From Corallococcus coralloides DSM 2259 (GTDB lineage Bacteria; Myxococcota; Myxococcia; Myxococcales; Myxococcaceae): DNA of 64,000 nucleotides. The translations under genes were made by a program, and so were the position numbers. Positions 25,953 through 35,234 of this stretch are shown piece after piece (position 1 is the stretch's first letter; every line of letters begins with the position of its first letter). The stretch is from positions 5,828,001-5,892,000 of the forward strand of contig NC_017030.1 of assembly GCF_000255295.1 (NCBI RefSeq). Reading direction: 5' to 3'. The notes beneath the pieces were generated by a model, which was not told the DNA's origin, made no database searches, and saw only the letters and a list, made by a program, of their open reading frames with translations.

Positions 25953-26054
25953 GTCGCGCAGGCAATCAGGAACCGCCGCGCCTGTCACGGGGGCTGGTCC
26001 GGCCGCTCGGCGGGCGCGTAGGCTTCGCGGCCCCAAGCCCCGGGAGGGACACGC

Positions 26055-27260
26055 ATGGACCTGACCACCGCGACGACGAAGCTCCAGGCGCTGCGCCGGG
26101 ACATGACGGGCCACACGGACCGGAACGACGAGCGCCGCATCCTGGACCTGCTGGAGGGCGCCACCAGCGAAGAGCTGAACTTCCTCCTGTCCAACGTGGA
26201 CCTGGTGCGCCTGCTGTCGGACCTGGATGACCGGCTGGTGGGCCCGGACCACCACACGGAGCTGCTGGACCTCCTGTGCACGCGCCGGGCGGCGGAGCTG
26301 TCCCTGCCGGTGCGCGCGTCCTTGGCCACCGCGCTCCAGAAGGGCGCCACGCACGCCCAGGCGGAGGCGCGGCTGCGCGACCTGTTCCTGGGGCTGAAGG
26401 GCCGCGAGCTGACCGGGTTCAAGAACCTGCTGGAGGCGGGCGGCGAGTACCACGACCTGCACAAGCTGGTGTTCGACGACGTGGATGACGTGGTGCTGCG
26501 CGCGGAGCTGCTCACCCACTTCCAGCGCGAGGCGGACGCCTTCCCCAGCGGCGAGAACAAGGTCCTGAGCGACATCGACGACACGTTCTTCGCCAACTGG
26601 GTGGACAAGCGCTACCCGCCGAAGACGGTGTACCCGGGCGTGCTCGCGTTCTACCAGGAGCTGGACCGGGGGCCGGGCATCATCCCGGGCCGCGCGGGCG
26701 ACCTCGTCTTCGTGAGCGCGCGTCCGCAGGATCCGCTGGGCCTCATCGAGAACGCGACGCTGGACTCGCTGAGCAAGCGCGGCGTGCCGCTGGCGGTGAT
26801 GCTCTCCGGCAGCTTCTTCTACCTCGTGGGCAACACGCGCATCGCGCAGAAGAAGTTCGAGAACTTCGAACAGTACGCGCGCCTCTTCCCCGAGTACGGC
26901 TTCGTCTTCGTGGGCGACAGCGGCCAGGGCGACGTGGAGTTCGGCGCCCGCATGCGCGAGTCCCTGCCCCAGGCGGTGCGCGCCGTGTTCATCCACGACG
27001 TGGTGGCGACGCCGCCGGAGCAGCGAGACGCCTGGCGCGCGAAGCACGTCTTCTTCTTCGACACGTACGTCGGCGCGGCGGTGGACGCGTTCCACGCGGG
27101 CGTCATCTCCCGGGACGGCGTGGACCGCATCGCCGCCGCCGCGACCGAATCGCTGGCGGCCATCGCCTTCTCCTCCCCTGCCCTGCGTCAGGCGCGCGAG
27201 GCGGAGCTGGAGCGAGACCTGACCCTGGCGCGGGCCCTGCCGCGCACGCAGCCCACTTGA
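26055..27260 (+). CDS. App1-like (DUF2183) phosphatase domain protein
   Basis: A 401-residue protein. The first ~165 residues are helical and unassigned. From ~175 there is a HAD-like App1/LNS2-type phosphatase region: the nucleophile motif VLSDIDDTFF (DxDxT), FVSARPQD (motif II), a Lys region IAQKKFENFEQYARLFPEYG, and FVFVGDSGQGDVEFGARM (the acidic motif). App1-type proteins dephosphorylate phosphatidate in yeast; bacterial members are poorly studied, so the substrate is open. No signal peptide. It stands alone: divergent from the PPTase gene and 58 bases before the lipoprotein gene. Confidence 0.8.
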   Translation: MDLTTATTKLQALRRDMTGHTDRNDERRILDLLEGATSEELNFLLSNVDLVRLLSDLDDRLVGPDHHTELLDLLCTRRAAELSLPVRASLATALQKGATHAQAEARLRDLFLGLKGRELTGFKNLLEAGGEYHDLHKLVFDDVDDVVLRAELLTHFQREADAFPSGENKVLSDIDDTFFANWVDKRYPPKTVYPGVLAFYQELDRGPGIIPGRAGDLVFVSARPQDPLGLIENATLDSLSKRGVPLAVMLSGSFFYLVGNTRIAQKKFENFEQYARLFPEYGFVFVGDSGQGDVEFGARMRESLPQAVRAVFIHDVVATPPEQRDAWRAKHVFFFDTYVGAAVDAFHAGVISRDGVDRIAAAATESLAAIAFSSPALRQAREAELERDLTLARALPRTQPT

Positions 27261-27318
27261 TCATCCACCCGGCGGCCACGTCCCCCGCGGCCGTCATCCC
27301 TCCGAAAAGGCCCCACCC

Positions 27319-27813
27319 ATGCGCCGCTTCCTTGCCCTGACGTCCGCCGCCGCCCTCTCCCTCTTCTGTGCCGCATGCGGCTCGGATGACACGGACGAGG
27401 GGCAGTTCAAGAACGCGCGCGCCAACGTCACGGGCACGCACCCCGTCCTGATGACGCTGTCCGTCTCCGGCGTCTCCGAGACCCCTGAACCGTCAGCGAC
27501 CAACCTGATCCTGACCGAGGACGCGGACAATGACCGCCTGAACGTGGACCTCCTGTTCTTCGATTGCGACCTCACCGCGACCATGACGGGCGAAACCACC
27601 TTCACGGTGAACCCGGGCTCCTGCGTCTTCCCGCTGCCAGAGGAGGTGGAGATGGATTGCGACATCGCCTTCGAGATCACCGGCGGCACGGGTGGGAAGG
27701 CTTCCAAGGGCGCCAAGGTCGGGGCGACCCTCAACGGCAACTACAAGATGACCTGCCCCGAGCTGGGCGTGCCCGTCAGCATGCCCATGACCATCCTGCT
27801 GGTCGGCACCTGA
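27319..27813 (+). CDS. Small lipoprotein, unknown function
   Basis: A 164-residue predicted lipoprotein. The N-terminus MRRFLALTSAAALSLFCAAC has a basic start, hydrophobic core and a lipobox ending at Cys20 (CAAC). The mature part is acidic and beta-rich, with three more Cys (FFDCDL, GSCVFP, EMDCDI) that could form disulfides, and ends TCPELGVPVSMPMTILLVGT. I do not recognise a family. The 221 bases after it contain a 7-base inverted repeat (27863-27869 with 27877-27883) without a T-run, so a terminator there is doubtful. Confidence 0.78.
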   Translation: MRRFLALTSAAALSLFCAACGSDDTDEGQFKNARANVTGTHPVLMTLSVSGVSETPEPSATNLILTEDADNDRLNVDLLFFDCDLTATMTGETTFTVNPGSCVFPLPEEVEMDCDIAFEITGGTGGKASKGAKVGATLNGNYKMTCPELGVPVSMPMTILLVGT

Positions 27814-28034
27814 AGCACGCCTCCGCCGCGCGAGGCCTGAGCCCGCGCTGAAAGCCCGCGCCGCCCGGTTTCCATCACCGGGCAGCCCACCGGTCCCGGA
27901 CAGTTGGCGGGACGTACGAGGCACCCCAACCTTCCGTGCGCTTCACAGGGGTGGAGCGGCCGTCTGGGGACGGAAGGAAGGGCTCCGGGAGGTTCCCGGG
28001 GCCCTTCCGGGGCGTGAGGGGGCGCGCGGGACCG

Positions 28035-29288
28035 ATGGAACTGTTTCCCATCCATTTGCTGTTCATCGTCGTCTTGATGAACCGCTACATCCTCGGCCCC
28101 TTCCTGCGGCGGCTGAAGGGGCGGCGGTTCGAGCGGGTGGATGACACCTACCGCCCGAGAGTCGCCATCGTCATTCCGTTGTTCAACGAAGGCCAGGGCA
28201 TCTACCACACGGTCAAGGCGCTGCTGGACCAGGACTATCCCAGCGAGCTCTTGGAGATCATCGTCGTGGATGACTGCTCGCGCGACGACAGCTTCGCGTG
28301 GGCCACCAAGGCCGCGGAGGGCCACCCCAACGTCCGGGTGATGCGCAACCCGGAGAACATGGGCAAGCGCAAGGGCATCAACCGGGGCGTCCGCGCCGCG
28401 GAGGACGCGGAGATCATCGTCTCCGTGGACTCGGACGTGGTGGTGGAACGCAGCGCCGTGCGCCAGCTCATCCGCCGCTTCGTGCACCCCAACGTGGCCG
28501 CGGTGGGCGGGCGCACCTTCGTCAGCAACCGTCACCAGAACTGGCTGACGCGGATGATTGAAATCAAGTTCCACTTCGCCCAGAAGTGGCTGAAGGACCT
28601 GGAGCGCTCGTTCCGCCAGGTGATGTGCCTGTCCGGTTGCCTGACGGCGTATCGCCGCTCGGTGCTGCTGGAGCTGGAGCCCATCCTGGAGTCGCGCGCC
28701 ATCGCGGGCATCCCCATCAAGTACGGCGAGGACCGCTTCCTCACGCGGCAGATCGTCAAGCACGACTACGAGACGGTCTACACGCTGGACGCGTTCTGCT
28801 TCACCGCCGCGCCCTCCACGCTCGCGGGCTACTTCAGTCAGCAGCTGCGCTGGCGGCGCTCCAACCTGGTGGACCTCATCTGCGGCCTGTCGCACGCGTG
28901 GCGGCTGCACCCGGTCATCACCGTGCACTACGTGTCGCAGCTGGCGCTGCTGCTGTCGTATCCGGTGGTCATCGTCCACAACCTGCTCAACGGCGAGTTC
29001 TGGGACATCCTCGCGTTCCACTTCCTGGTGATTGGCCTGTTGGGCTTCATCTACCGGATGGAGACGCGCTACCTGCCGGAGGACCGGCGCGTGCATCCCG
29101 TGAGCTTCCTGCCCATGGCGCTGCTCATGCCAGTGACGTACGCGCTCTTCACGCCGCTGGCGCTGCTGACGCTCGACTCCGGGAGCTGGGAGACGCGCGG
29201 CGGCCCCACGACAGCGCCGGCGCCCTCCCCCGTTCCCGCCCCCGCGAAGCTCACGTCCAACTCCGCAGGCGAGGGAACCCCGTCATGA
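28035..29288 (+). CDS. Family 2 glycosyltransferase, NodC/hyaluronan-synthase-like
   Basis: A 417-residue processive inner-membrane glycosyltransferase. An N-terminal membrane segment (FPIHLLFIVVLMNRYILG) is followed by a GT-A domain with VIPLFNEGQGIYHTV, DDCSRDDSF, VSVDSDVVV (DxD), GEDRFLTRQ and QQLRWRRS (the Q-x-x-RW motif of synthases such as NodC, HasA and chitin synthase), then three to four membrane segments. It should polymerise and translocate a polysaccharide. The frame is open from 27936, but MELFPIHLL at 28035 starts the membrane segment. First gene of a four-gene operon with ATGA overlaps. Confidence 0.87.
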   Translation: MELFPIHLLFIVVLMNRYILGPFLRRLKGRRFERVDDTYRPRVAIVIPLFNEGQGIYHTVKALLDQDYPSELLEIIVVDDCSRDDSFAWATKAAEGHPNVRVMRNPENMGKRKGINRGVRAAEDAEIIVSVDSDVVVERSAVRQLIRRFVHPNVAAVGGRTFVSNRHQNWLTRMIEIKFHFAQKWLKDLERSFRQVMCLSGCLTAYRRSVLLELEPILESRAIAGIPIKYGEDRFLTRQIVKHDYETVYTLDAFCFTAAPSTLAGYFSQQLRWRRSNLVDLICGLSHAWRLHPVITVHYVSQLALLLSYPVVIVHNLLNGEFWDILAFHFLVIGLLGFIYRMETRYLPEDRRVHPVSFLPMALLMPVTYALFTPLALLTLDSGSWETRGGPTTAPAPSPVPAPAKLTSNSAGEGTPS

Positions 29289-30385
29289 ACCAGCAGGTCG
29301 CCAACCGGCTCAACTCCATCGCGGTGTCCGCCTACAAGTTCATGGGCTCGGTGCTGCTGGCGCTGATCCTCCTGGGCCTGATGTCGTTCCTCGCGGTGCA
29401 GGGCTTCTTCCTGGCGAGCAACAGCTGGGCGGCGCCCACCATCCTGTCGCCCACCGACCCCAACGTGCTGGCGCTCAACGCGCAGGCGGCGCAGCAGGAG
29501 TCGGAGCGGGACGGGCTGATGGCCCGGCGGCGCGAGGCGCAGGACAAGCTCCTGGAGGCCGAGCGGACCGTGGCCTCGGAGCGGTCCTTCCAGCAGCGCT
29601 TCGTGGTGGCGCTCAAGGGCGAGAAGCGCGCCCGGGACCGGCTGGCGAAGCGGCTGTCCGCGCTGCGCCAGGAGTACCTGCGCACGGGCGAGGAGATCGC
29701 CGAGTCCAACCGCGCGTTCAGCGGCCTGGCCCGCACGCGGACCCACGCGCTCTACGGCGCGAAACTGATGGAGCGCGAGGACGTGCTCACCACCAACCAC
29801 CACCTGGCGCAGATGGCACAGAGCAACCTGTCCCTGGCGCAGGAGACGGTGGACCTGGACATGCGCCTGGACATGCTCCGGCGCGAGAGCGAAGGCCTCA
29901 CCGCGGCGGAGAACGGCCTGGGCCGCGACGCCGCCGCCGAGGGTCTGACGACGGACACGCTGCTCCTGGAGCGTGAATACACGCAGTCGGTCCTGGTGCT
30001 GGCCCGGGCGGACGCGCAGCGCAAGAGCCTGGAGGCGGACGTGCGCGCGCTGGACGACCGCATCCGCCGCTTCGACGACCTGCTCCAGGTGGTGCACGCC
30101 TCGCCGTACCTGAAGGCGCTGGAGCAGAACCTCACCGTGGCCTTCGTGCCCTACGAGAACCTGCCCAACGCCCGGGCCGGGACCCCGCTCTACACCTGCG
30201 CGCTCAAGATCTTCTGGTGCCGCGAGGTGGGCGTGGTGGGGCCGGTGCTGGAGGGCGAGATCTCCCAGCAGCACCCCATCCGCCAGTACCACTTGCGAGG
30301 CGTGATGGTGGAACTCCAGCTTCGGGATGCGCCGAGCGCGCGCGAGCCGCTGCTCCATCTGGGCCATCCCCCGCTGATGCTGTGA
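29285..30385 (+). CDS. Membrane-anchored coiled-coil protein of polysaccharide operon
   Basis: A 366-residue protein with one N-terminal membrane segment (VLLALILLGLMSFLAVQGFFLA, ~20-42) and a long, largely helical periplasmic region rich in Arg/Glu/Gln/Leu (~70-270: heptad-like stretches such as RREAQDKLLEAERTVASER and DMRLDMLRRESEGL). A compact end (~285-366) contains VAFVPYENLPNARAGTPLYTC and FWCREVGVVGPVLEGEI, reminiscent of the beta-domain of membrane-fusion/HlyD-type adaptors. It overlaps the glycosyltransferase by four bases. The topology suits a periplasmic adaptor linking the synthase to the outer-membrane protein next in line; this is inference. Confidence 0.8.
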   Translation: MNQQVANRLNSIAVSAYKFMGSVLLALILLGLMSFLAVQGFFLASNSWAAPTILSPTDPNVLALNAQAAQQESERDGLMARRREAQDKLLEAERTVASERSFQQRFVVALKGEKRARDRLAKRLSALRQEYLRTGEEIAESNRAFSGLARTRTHALYGAKLMEREDVLTTNHHLAQMAQSNLSLAQETVDLDMRLDMLRRESEGLTAAENGLGRDAAAEGLTTDTLLLEREYTQSVLVLARADAQRKSLEADVRALDDRIRRFDDLLQVVHASPYLKALEQNLTVAFVPYENLPNARAGTPLYTCALKIFWCREVGVVGPVLEGEISQQHPIRQYHLRGVMVELQLRDAPSAREPLLHLGHPPLML

Positions 30386-30417
30386 ACCCCGTCGTGAAAT
30401 CGGAAAGGAAGCGGAGG

Positions 30418-31548
30418 ATGCGGACGAGCCTCGCGAGGGGAGCCCTGCTGGGGCTCGGGTTGTGGGCGGGCATGGCACCGGCGGAGGAAGAAGCGGGGAC
30501 GGTGCGGGCCCGGGGAGACCTCGCGAAGGGCTACTGCGAACGCGTGCGCGGCACAGCGAAGGCGGAGGCCGTGCTGGAGCTGGCGCCGGAGGTGTTCGGC
30601 AGCGTGGGCGCGGTGAACGCGGGCGATGCGATGAGTGGCTCGGACGACACGCCCCTGGGCTCTCCCAAGCTGCGCGTCACCGCGGGGCTGGGCTACGACT
30701 TCGTGGGCCTCTACCGGGGCCGCACGCTGCGCTCGCGCGCGGAGGCCGAGTGTCGTCGCTACCAGGCGCTCGCCGCGCTCCAGAGCGCCGTGGAGCAGGG
30801 CCCGCGGCTGGGAGAGGCGGCGGCGCTGGACGCACGCGCCCGGGCGCTGGCCACCTCCCTGCCCCGCGCGGAGGAGCTGGTGGCCCAGCTGCGCGACGAC
30901 CTGCGCGACGGCGGCGCGACGCTGGAGGAGCTCAACGCGGTGCAGGTGCGGCTGGATCACCTGCGCTCGCTCGCGCGCGACACCGCCCAGGCCCGCGAAC
31001 GGCTGGCGCTCGAACCCGCGTTGCCGGAAGGACAGACCCTGAGCGCGCTGCTCAGCGCCTTCGAGGCCGCGGATGATCAGGTGGAGGTCCTGTCCGGCGG
31101 CCTGCGCACGTCGGGCGCGTGGCGACTGAGCGTGCGCGGCGGCTACGACGAGGTCTTCGACGTGGACCAGAGCACGCCCCTCTTCGGCCAGCTCACGCTG
31201 GGCTACAACCTGGGCCAGCTGTGGCAGGGCCGGGCCAATGCTCAAGCCCGCGAGGGCCGCCGCCTGGAGTCGCGCGACGCGGTGGACGGAGCGCCCCGGC
31301 GGGTGCGCCAGCTGTTGGGCGAACTGCGCATCACCGAGCAGAGCGAGCAGCAGCGGCTGGGCGAGGTGTCCGCGCTGGTGTCGGACCTCCAGGGCCAGCT
31401 GCGCGAGGTGGAGCAATTGCAGACGCGGCAGGTGCGCCGCTTCCGGGACTATCTGCTGCTGGAGCTGGCGCGGCTCCAGGCGGAGCAGGCCTACCTGGGC
31501 GCGCACCTGGAGACCCTCCGCACGCTCCTGGGAGGAACGGGCCCATGA
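30418..31548 (+). CDS. Putative TolC-like outer-membrane protein
   Basis: A 376-residue exported protein. The signal peptide is MRTSLARGALLGLGLWAGMAPAE, cleaved near residue 22. The mature part alternates two beta-like segments (KLRVTAGLGYDFVGLYRG and WRLSVRGGYDEVFDVDQSTPLFGQLTLGYNLGQLW) with long amphipathic helices, the two-fold pattern of TolC-type outer-membrane factors, although it is shorter than typical TolC proteins. I base this on pattern only. The ATG at 30418 has AAGGAAG about eight bases upstream; a GTG at 30394 is possible. It sits 32 bases after the adaptor gene and overlaps the next gene by four bases. Confidence 0.72.
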   Translation: MRTSLARGALLGLGLWAGMAPAEEEAGTVRARGDLAKGYCERVRGTAKAEAVLELAPEVFGSVGAVNAGDAMSGSDDTPLGSPKLRVTAGLGYDFVGLYRGRTLRSRAEAECRRYQALAALQSAVEQGPRLGEAAALDARARALATSLPRAEELVAQLRDDLRDGGATLEELNAVQVRLDHLRSLARDTAQARERLALEPALPEGQTLSALLSAFEAADDQVEVLSGGLRTSGAWRLSVRGGYDEVFDVDQSTPLFGQLTLGYNLGQLWQGRANAQAREGRRLESRDAVDGAPRRVRQLLGELRITEQSEQQRLGEVSALVSDLQGQLREVEQLQTRQVRRFRDYLLLELARLQAEQAYLGAHLETLRTLLGGTGP

Positions 31549-32330
31549 GCGATGCACGACAACGGCGGTGGGTGGCGCTCGGAACGTCGGGTGTGTTGAT
31601 GCTGTGGGCGGGCGGACTGCTCCTGAGCCACGGCGCCTGCAACAGCGCGAGGAAGCCCATGGACTCTCCCGCATCCTCCAGCAAGCGCGCGCTGCGCTCG
31701 GACCCGCCACCCACGAAGAACGGACTGGCCCCCGTCACGCGGCGGCAGCTGCACGTCACCGAAGGCCAGGTCGTGAACCTCCAGGAGGAGGACGAACAGG
31801 ACGGGACGCGGTTCGCCATCGAAGGGCCTCGCCAGCGCGCTGTCGTCCCGGAGACGACGGGAGACGAGGCGGAGCTGCGCTTCACGTGGCTGGGCGCCAC
31901 CAGCGAGGTGATTCCGCTGGCGTCGGGCCGGCAGCGCGAACAGGTGGGCCTCAAGCTGCGCGCCCGCGACGGCTGCAACCTCATCTACGCCATGTGGCGC
32001 ATCGCGCCCTCCGCGGGCATCGTGGTCCAGTTCAAGTCCAACCCGGACGACCACGAGAGCAGCGCGTGCGGCAACGCGGGCTACACCACCGTGCGTCCGC
32101 GCTTCATGGAGCCGCTGGACAGACTGTCCCCCGGTGAGTCCCACGTGCTGCGTGCCCGCATCGACGCGAACGTGCTGACCGTGTACGCGGACGGCCTGCG
32201 CGTCTGGGAGGGATTGCTGCCCCCCGACGCGCTCCGCCTGGAAGGTCCCGTGGGGATGCGCACGGACAACGCACGCGTGCGCTTCGAGCTGCTCGTGCCC
32301 CAGGCGGCCGGCCCCACGTCGCACCTCTGA
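31545..32330 (+). CDS. Exported protein of polysaccharide operon, unknown domain
   Basis: A 261-residue protein with an N-terminal hydrophobic segment (WVALGTSGVLMLWAGGLLLSHG) that anchors or exports it, a ~60-residue linker, and a beta-rich domain (~95-255) with FTWLGATSEVIPL, GLKLRARDGCNLIYAMWRI, VVQFKSNPDDHESSACGNAGY and a C-terminal VLTVYADGLRVWEGLL. The last part resembles lectin-like jelly-roll (LamG/DUF1080-like) folds that bind polysaccharide, so it may contact the polymer made by the operon; this is a tentative reading. Last of the four overlapping genes; 88 bases then separate it from the ureide operon. Confidence 0.75.
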   Translation: MSDARQRRWVALGTSGVLMLWAGGLLLSHGACNSARKPMDSPASSSKRALRSDPPPTKNGLAPVTRRQLHVTEGQVVNLQEEDEQDGTRFAIEGPRQRAVVPETTGDEAELRFTWLGATSEVIPLASGRQREQVGLKLRARDGCNLIYAMWRIAPSAGIVVQFKSNPDDHESSACGNAGYTTVRPRFMEPLDRLSPGESHVLRARIDANVLTVYADGLRVWEGLLPPDALRLEGPVGMRTDNARVRFELLVPQAAGPTSHL

Positions 32331-32418
32331 GGCGGCCGTCCGGAACCGGCCCGACGGGGCGAATGCCTGGGGGGCCCCCCTTGCATGGAAGATCCGGGCG
32401 TGGGTTGCTTGAGGCACG

Positions 32419-33861
32419 ATGCCCGACCGCGACCCGCTGGCTTCGACGTATCGTCCACCGCAGGGACTGGAGGCGTTGGAAGACGCCCTCCGCCGCGACC
32501 TGGACATCCTGTCGTACCCCGCCCGCAGCTGGGTGCCACCGCGCTCCACGCCAGACGGACGTCCCATCCTGGACGTGCTCATCGTGGGCGGAGGCCAGAG
32601 CGGGCTGGGCGCCGCGTTCGGGCTGATGCGCGAGCGCGTGACGAACGTGCTCGTGCTGGACGATGGGAAGGACGGCTTCCACGGGCCCTGGAAGACGTTC
32701 GCGCGGATGATCACCCTGCGCACGCCCAAGTACCTCACCGGTCCGGACTACAACATCCCCAACCTCTCCTTCCGCGCCTGGTACGAGGCGCAGCACGGCG
32801 TGGAGGGCTTCCAGCAGGTGGCCCTCATCCCGAAGGAGCTGTGGGCGGACTACCTCCTCTGGTACCGGCGCGTGCTGGGCATCCCGGTGAAGTGCGGCAC
32901 CAAGGCGGGCGCGCTGAGCTGGCGCAAGGACCTGGACTGCTTCGAGGTCCCCGCCGCGCACAACGGCGAGACGGAGTTCCTCCTCGCGCGCAAGGTGGTG
33001 CTGGCCACCGGCATCGACGGCTCCGGCCGCTGGGAGGCGCCGCCAGAGGTGCAGCCGCTGCCGCGCGCGCTGTGGGCGCACACGCATGACCCCATCGACT
33101 TCGCCGCGCTGAAGGGCAAGCGCGTGGGCGTGCTGGGCGCGGGGGCCTCCGCGTTCGACAACGCCTCCGTGGCGCTGGAGTCGGGCGTGGGACAGGTGGA
33201 CCTGTTCTACCGCCGCAAGAAGCTTCCCAACGTGAACCCCTACCGCTGGGCGGAGTTCGCGGGCTTCCTGCGCCACCACGGCGACCTGCCGGACGCGCAG
33301 CGCTGGCGCTTCATCCGGCAGATCATCGACATGGGCCAGCTGCCGCCGCGTGACACCTTCGAGCGCGCCCGCCGCCACCCGCACTTCCACCTGCACGCGG
33401 AGAGCCCCTGGGTGGAGGTGAAGGCGCAGGACGGCATGGCCGTGGTGCGCACGCCGCACGCGACGCACGCGTTCGACTTCCTCATCATCGCGTCCGGCTT
33501 CACCACGGACCTGTCGCTGCGGCCGGAGCTTCAGGAGCTGCACCCGCACATCGCGCTGTGGAAGGATCGCTTCACGCCGCAGGAGAACGAACGGCACGCG
33601 GACCTGCTGCGCCACCCGTACCTGGGCCCCTCCTTCGAGTTCCAGGAGAAGCAGCCCGGCACCGCGCCGTGGATTGGCGGCGTGTTCAACTACACCTTCG
33701 GGTGCCTGCTCTCGTTGGGCTTCGGCGGTGCCAGCATCTCCGGCATGAAGTACAGCCTGCCCCGCCTGGTGGGCGGCATCACCAAACAGCTCTACCTGGA
33801 TGACAGCGAGCGCCACTTCCGCGCGCTCGCGGATTACGCAACGACGGAGTTCGAGACGTGA
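32419..33861 (+). CDS. FAD-dependent oxidoreductase, candidate urate hydroxylase
   Basis: A 480-residue flavoprotein. The FAD dinucleotide fold is DVLIVGGGQSGLGAAFGL (~53-70) and a second NAD(P)-type fold is RVGVLGAGASAFDNASVAL (~235-253); FLIIASGFTTD is the linking ATG/G-D-like motif. Layout resembles flavin monooxygenases. It opens an operon with allB, alc, uraD and uraH and overlaps allB by four bases (GTGA), while no uox, hpxO-type or puuD gene is present. It thus holds the place of urate oxidase, converting urate to 5-hydroxyisourate, as proposed for the HpyO class of flavoproteins. That function is inferred from context, not from a unique motif. Confidence 0.82.
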   Translation: MPDRDPLASTYRPPQGLEALEDALRRDLDILSYPARSWVPPRSTPDGRPILDVLIVGGGQSGLGAAFGLMRERVTNVLVLDDGKDGFHGPWKTFARMITLRTPKYLTGPDYNIPNLSFRAWYEAQHGVEGFQQVALIPKELWADYLLWYRRVLGIPVKCGTKAGALSWRKDLDCFEVPAAHNGETEFLLARKVVLATGIDGSGRWEAPPEVQPLPRALWAHTHDPIDFAALKGKRVGVLGAGASAFDNASVALESGVGQVDLFYRRKKLPNVNPYRWAEFAGFLRHHGDLPDAQRWRFIRQIIDMGQLPPRDTFERARRHPHFHLHAESPWVEVKAQDGMAVVRTPHATHAFDFLIIASGFTTDLSLRPELQELHPHIALWKDRFTPQENERHADLLRHPYLGPSFEFQEKQPGTAPWIGGVFNYTFGCLLSLGFGGASISGMKYSLPRLVGGITKQLYLDDSERHFRALADYATTEFET

Positions 33862-35207
33862 GTGCTTCGGGTGTGACGGTGTTTCGCGGCGAGCGCGTGG
33901 TGACCCCCGAAGGCACGCGCGCCGCGGCGGTGGTGGTGCGTGACGGGCGCATCGAAGGCATCCACGCGACGGTGGACGTGCCCAGGGACGCGCAGGTGGT
34001 GGAGCTGGGCCGGGACGCGCTCCTGCCCGGCATCGTGGACAGCCACGCGCACATCAACGAGCCCGGCCGCACGGACTGGGAGGGCTTCGCCACGGCGACG
34101 GCCGCGGCGGCGGCGGGCGGCATCACCACCGTGGTGGACATGCCGCTCAACTCCATCCCCGCCACCACGTCCCTGGCCGCGCTGCGCACCAAGGCGGAGG
34201 CCGCGTCCGGCCAGTGCGCCATCGACTATGGCCTGTGGGGCGGCGTCATCCCCGGCAACGCCCACGAGCTCCAGGCGATGGTCGACGCGGGCGCGCCGGG
34301 CTTCAAGTGCTTCCTCGTGCACTCGGGCGTGGACGAGTTCCCCGCCGCCACGCGCGAGGTGCTGGACGCAGCCATGCCCATCCTCGCCAAGGCGGGCGTG
34401 CCGCTGCTGGTCCACGCGGAGCTGACGGACCATGAGCCGCCGTTCGCGGGCGACGTGCGCGCCTACGCCAGCTACCTCGCGTCCCGTCCGGCCGCGTGGG
34501 AGGTGGACGCCATCCGGATGATGATCGACCTGTGCCGCAAGCACCGCGGCCCGGTGCACATCGTCCACCTGTCCGCGGCGGACGCGCTGGACGACATCGC
34601 GAAGGCGAAGGCGGAAGGGCTGCCCTTCACGGTGGAGACGTGCCCGCACTACCTCACCTTCACCGCGGAGGAGATTGAAGCCGGCGCCACGCATTTCAAG
34701 TGCGCCCCGCCCATCCGCGAGGCGGCCAACCGCGAGCGGCTGTGGGACGCGGTGAAGAGCGGCCTCATCGACCTGGTGGTGTCGGACCACTCGCCCTGTA
34801 CGCCCGCGCTCAAGAAGCTGGAGGCCGGGGACTTCTCCGGCGCGTGGGGCGGCATCGCCGGCTTGCAGCTCAGCGTGTCCGCGGTGTGGACGGGCATGCG
34901 CGCGCACGGCCTGGGCCTGGACGCGCTGGTGGACCGCATGGCGCACCGCACCGCGAAGCTGGCCGGATTGTCGGGGCGCAAAGGAGCCATCCGGCCGGGG
35001 CTGGACGCGGACTTCGTCGTCTTCGCCCCGGAGGCGCGCTTCAAGGTGGCGCCGGAGGACATCCGCCACCGGCACCGGCTGACGCCCTACGCGGGGCGCG
35101 AGCTGGAAGGCCGGGTGATGAGGACATACCTGCGCGGCCAGCGTATCTTCGACGCCACCGAGGGACTGACGGGCCCGCGCATCGGCCAGTGGCTGCCGCG
35201 CGGATAA
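33858..35207 (+). CDS. allB: Allantoinase
   Basis: A 449-residue cyclic amidohydrolase that opens allantoin to allantoate. The metal centre is visible: DSHAHINEPGRTDWEGF (HxH), the carboxylated Lys in GFKCFLVHSG, LLVHAELTDHE, VHIVHLSAADAL and the catalytic Asp in VSDHSPC. Length and motifs fit allantoinase rather than dihydropyrimidinase. The GTG start at 33858 overlaps the flavoprotein stop. Allantoicase follows after 27 bases. Confidence 0.94.
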   Translation: MSASGVTVFRGERVVTPEGTRAAAVVVRDGRIEGIHATVDVPRDAQVVELGRDALLPGIVDSHAHINEPGRTDWEGFATATAAAAAGGITTVVDMPLNSIPATTSLAALRTKAEAASGQCAIDYGLWGGVIPGNAHELQAMVDAGAPGFKCFLVHSGVDEFPAATREVLDAAMPILAKAGVPLLVHAELTDHEPPFAGDVRAYASYLASRPAAWEVDAIRMMIDLCRKHRGPVHIVHLSAADALDDIAKAKAEGLPFTVETCPHYLTFTAEEIEAGATHFKCAPPIREAANRERLWDAVKSGLIDLVVSDHSPCTPALKKLEAGDFSGAWGGIAGLQLSVSAVWTGMRAHGLGLDALVDRMAHRTAKLAGLSGRKGAIRPGLDADFVVFAPEARFKVAPEDIRHRHRLTPYAGRELEGRVMRTYLRGQRIFDATEGLTGPRIGQWLPRG

Positions 35208-35234
35208 GCCCCGGCGGTCCGGGAGAGGAAACCG

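Noticed and set aside
27863..27883. Hairpin GCCCGGT/ACCGGGC after the small lipoprotein gene as terminator
   Set aside because: The stem is only seven bases long and no T-run follows on either strand.
30217..30417. N-terminal extension of the TolC-like gene from the ATG at 30217
   Set aside because: It overlaps the preceding gene by 170 bases, is low-complexity, and would mask the signal peptide that begins at 30418.
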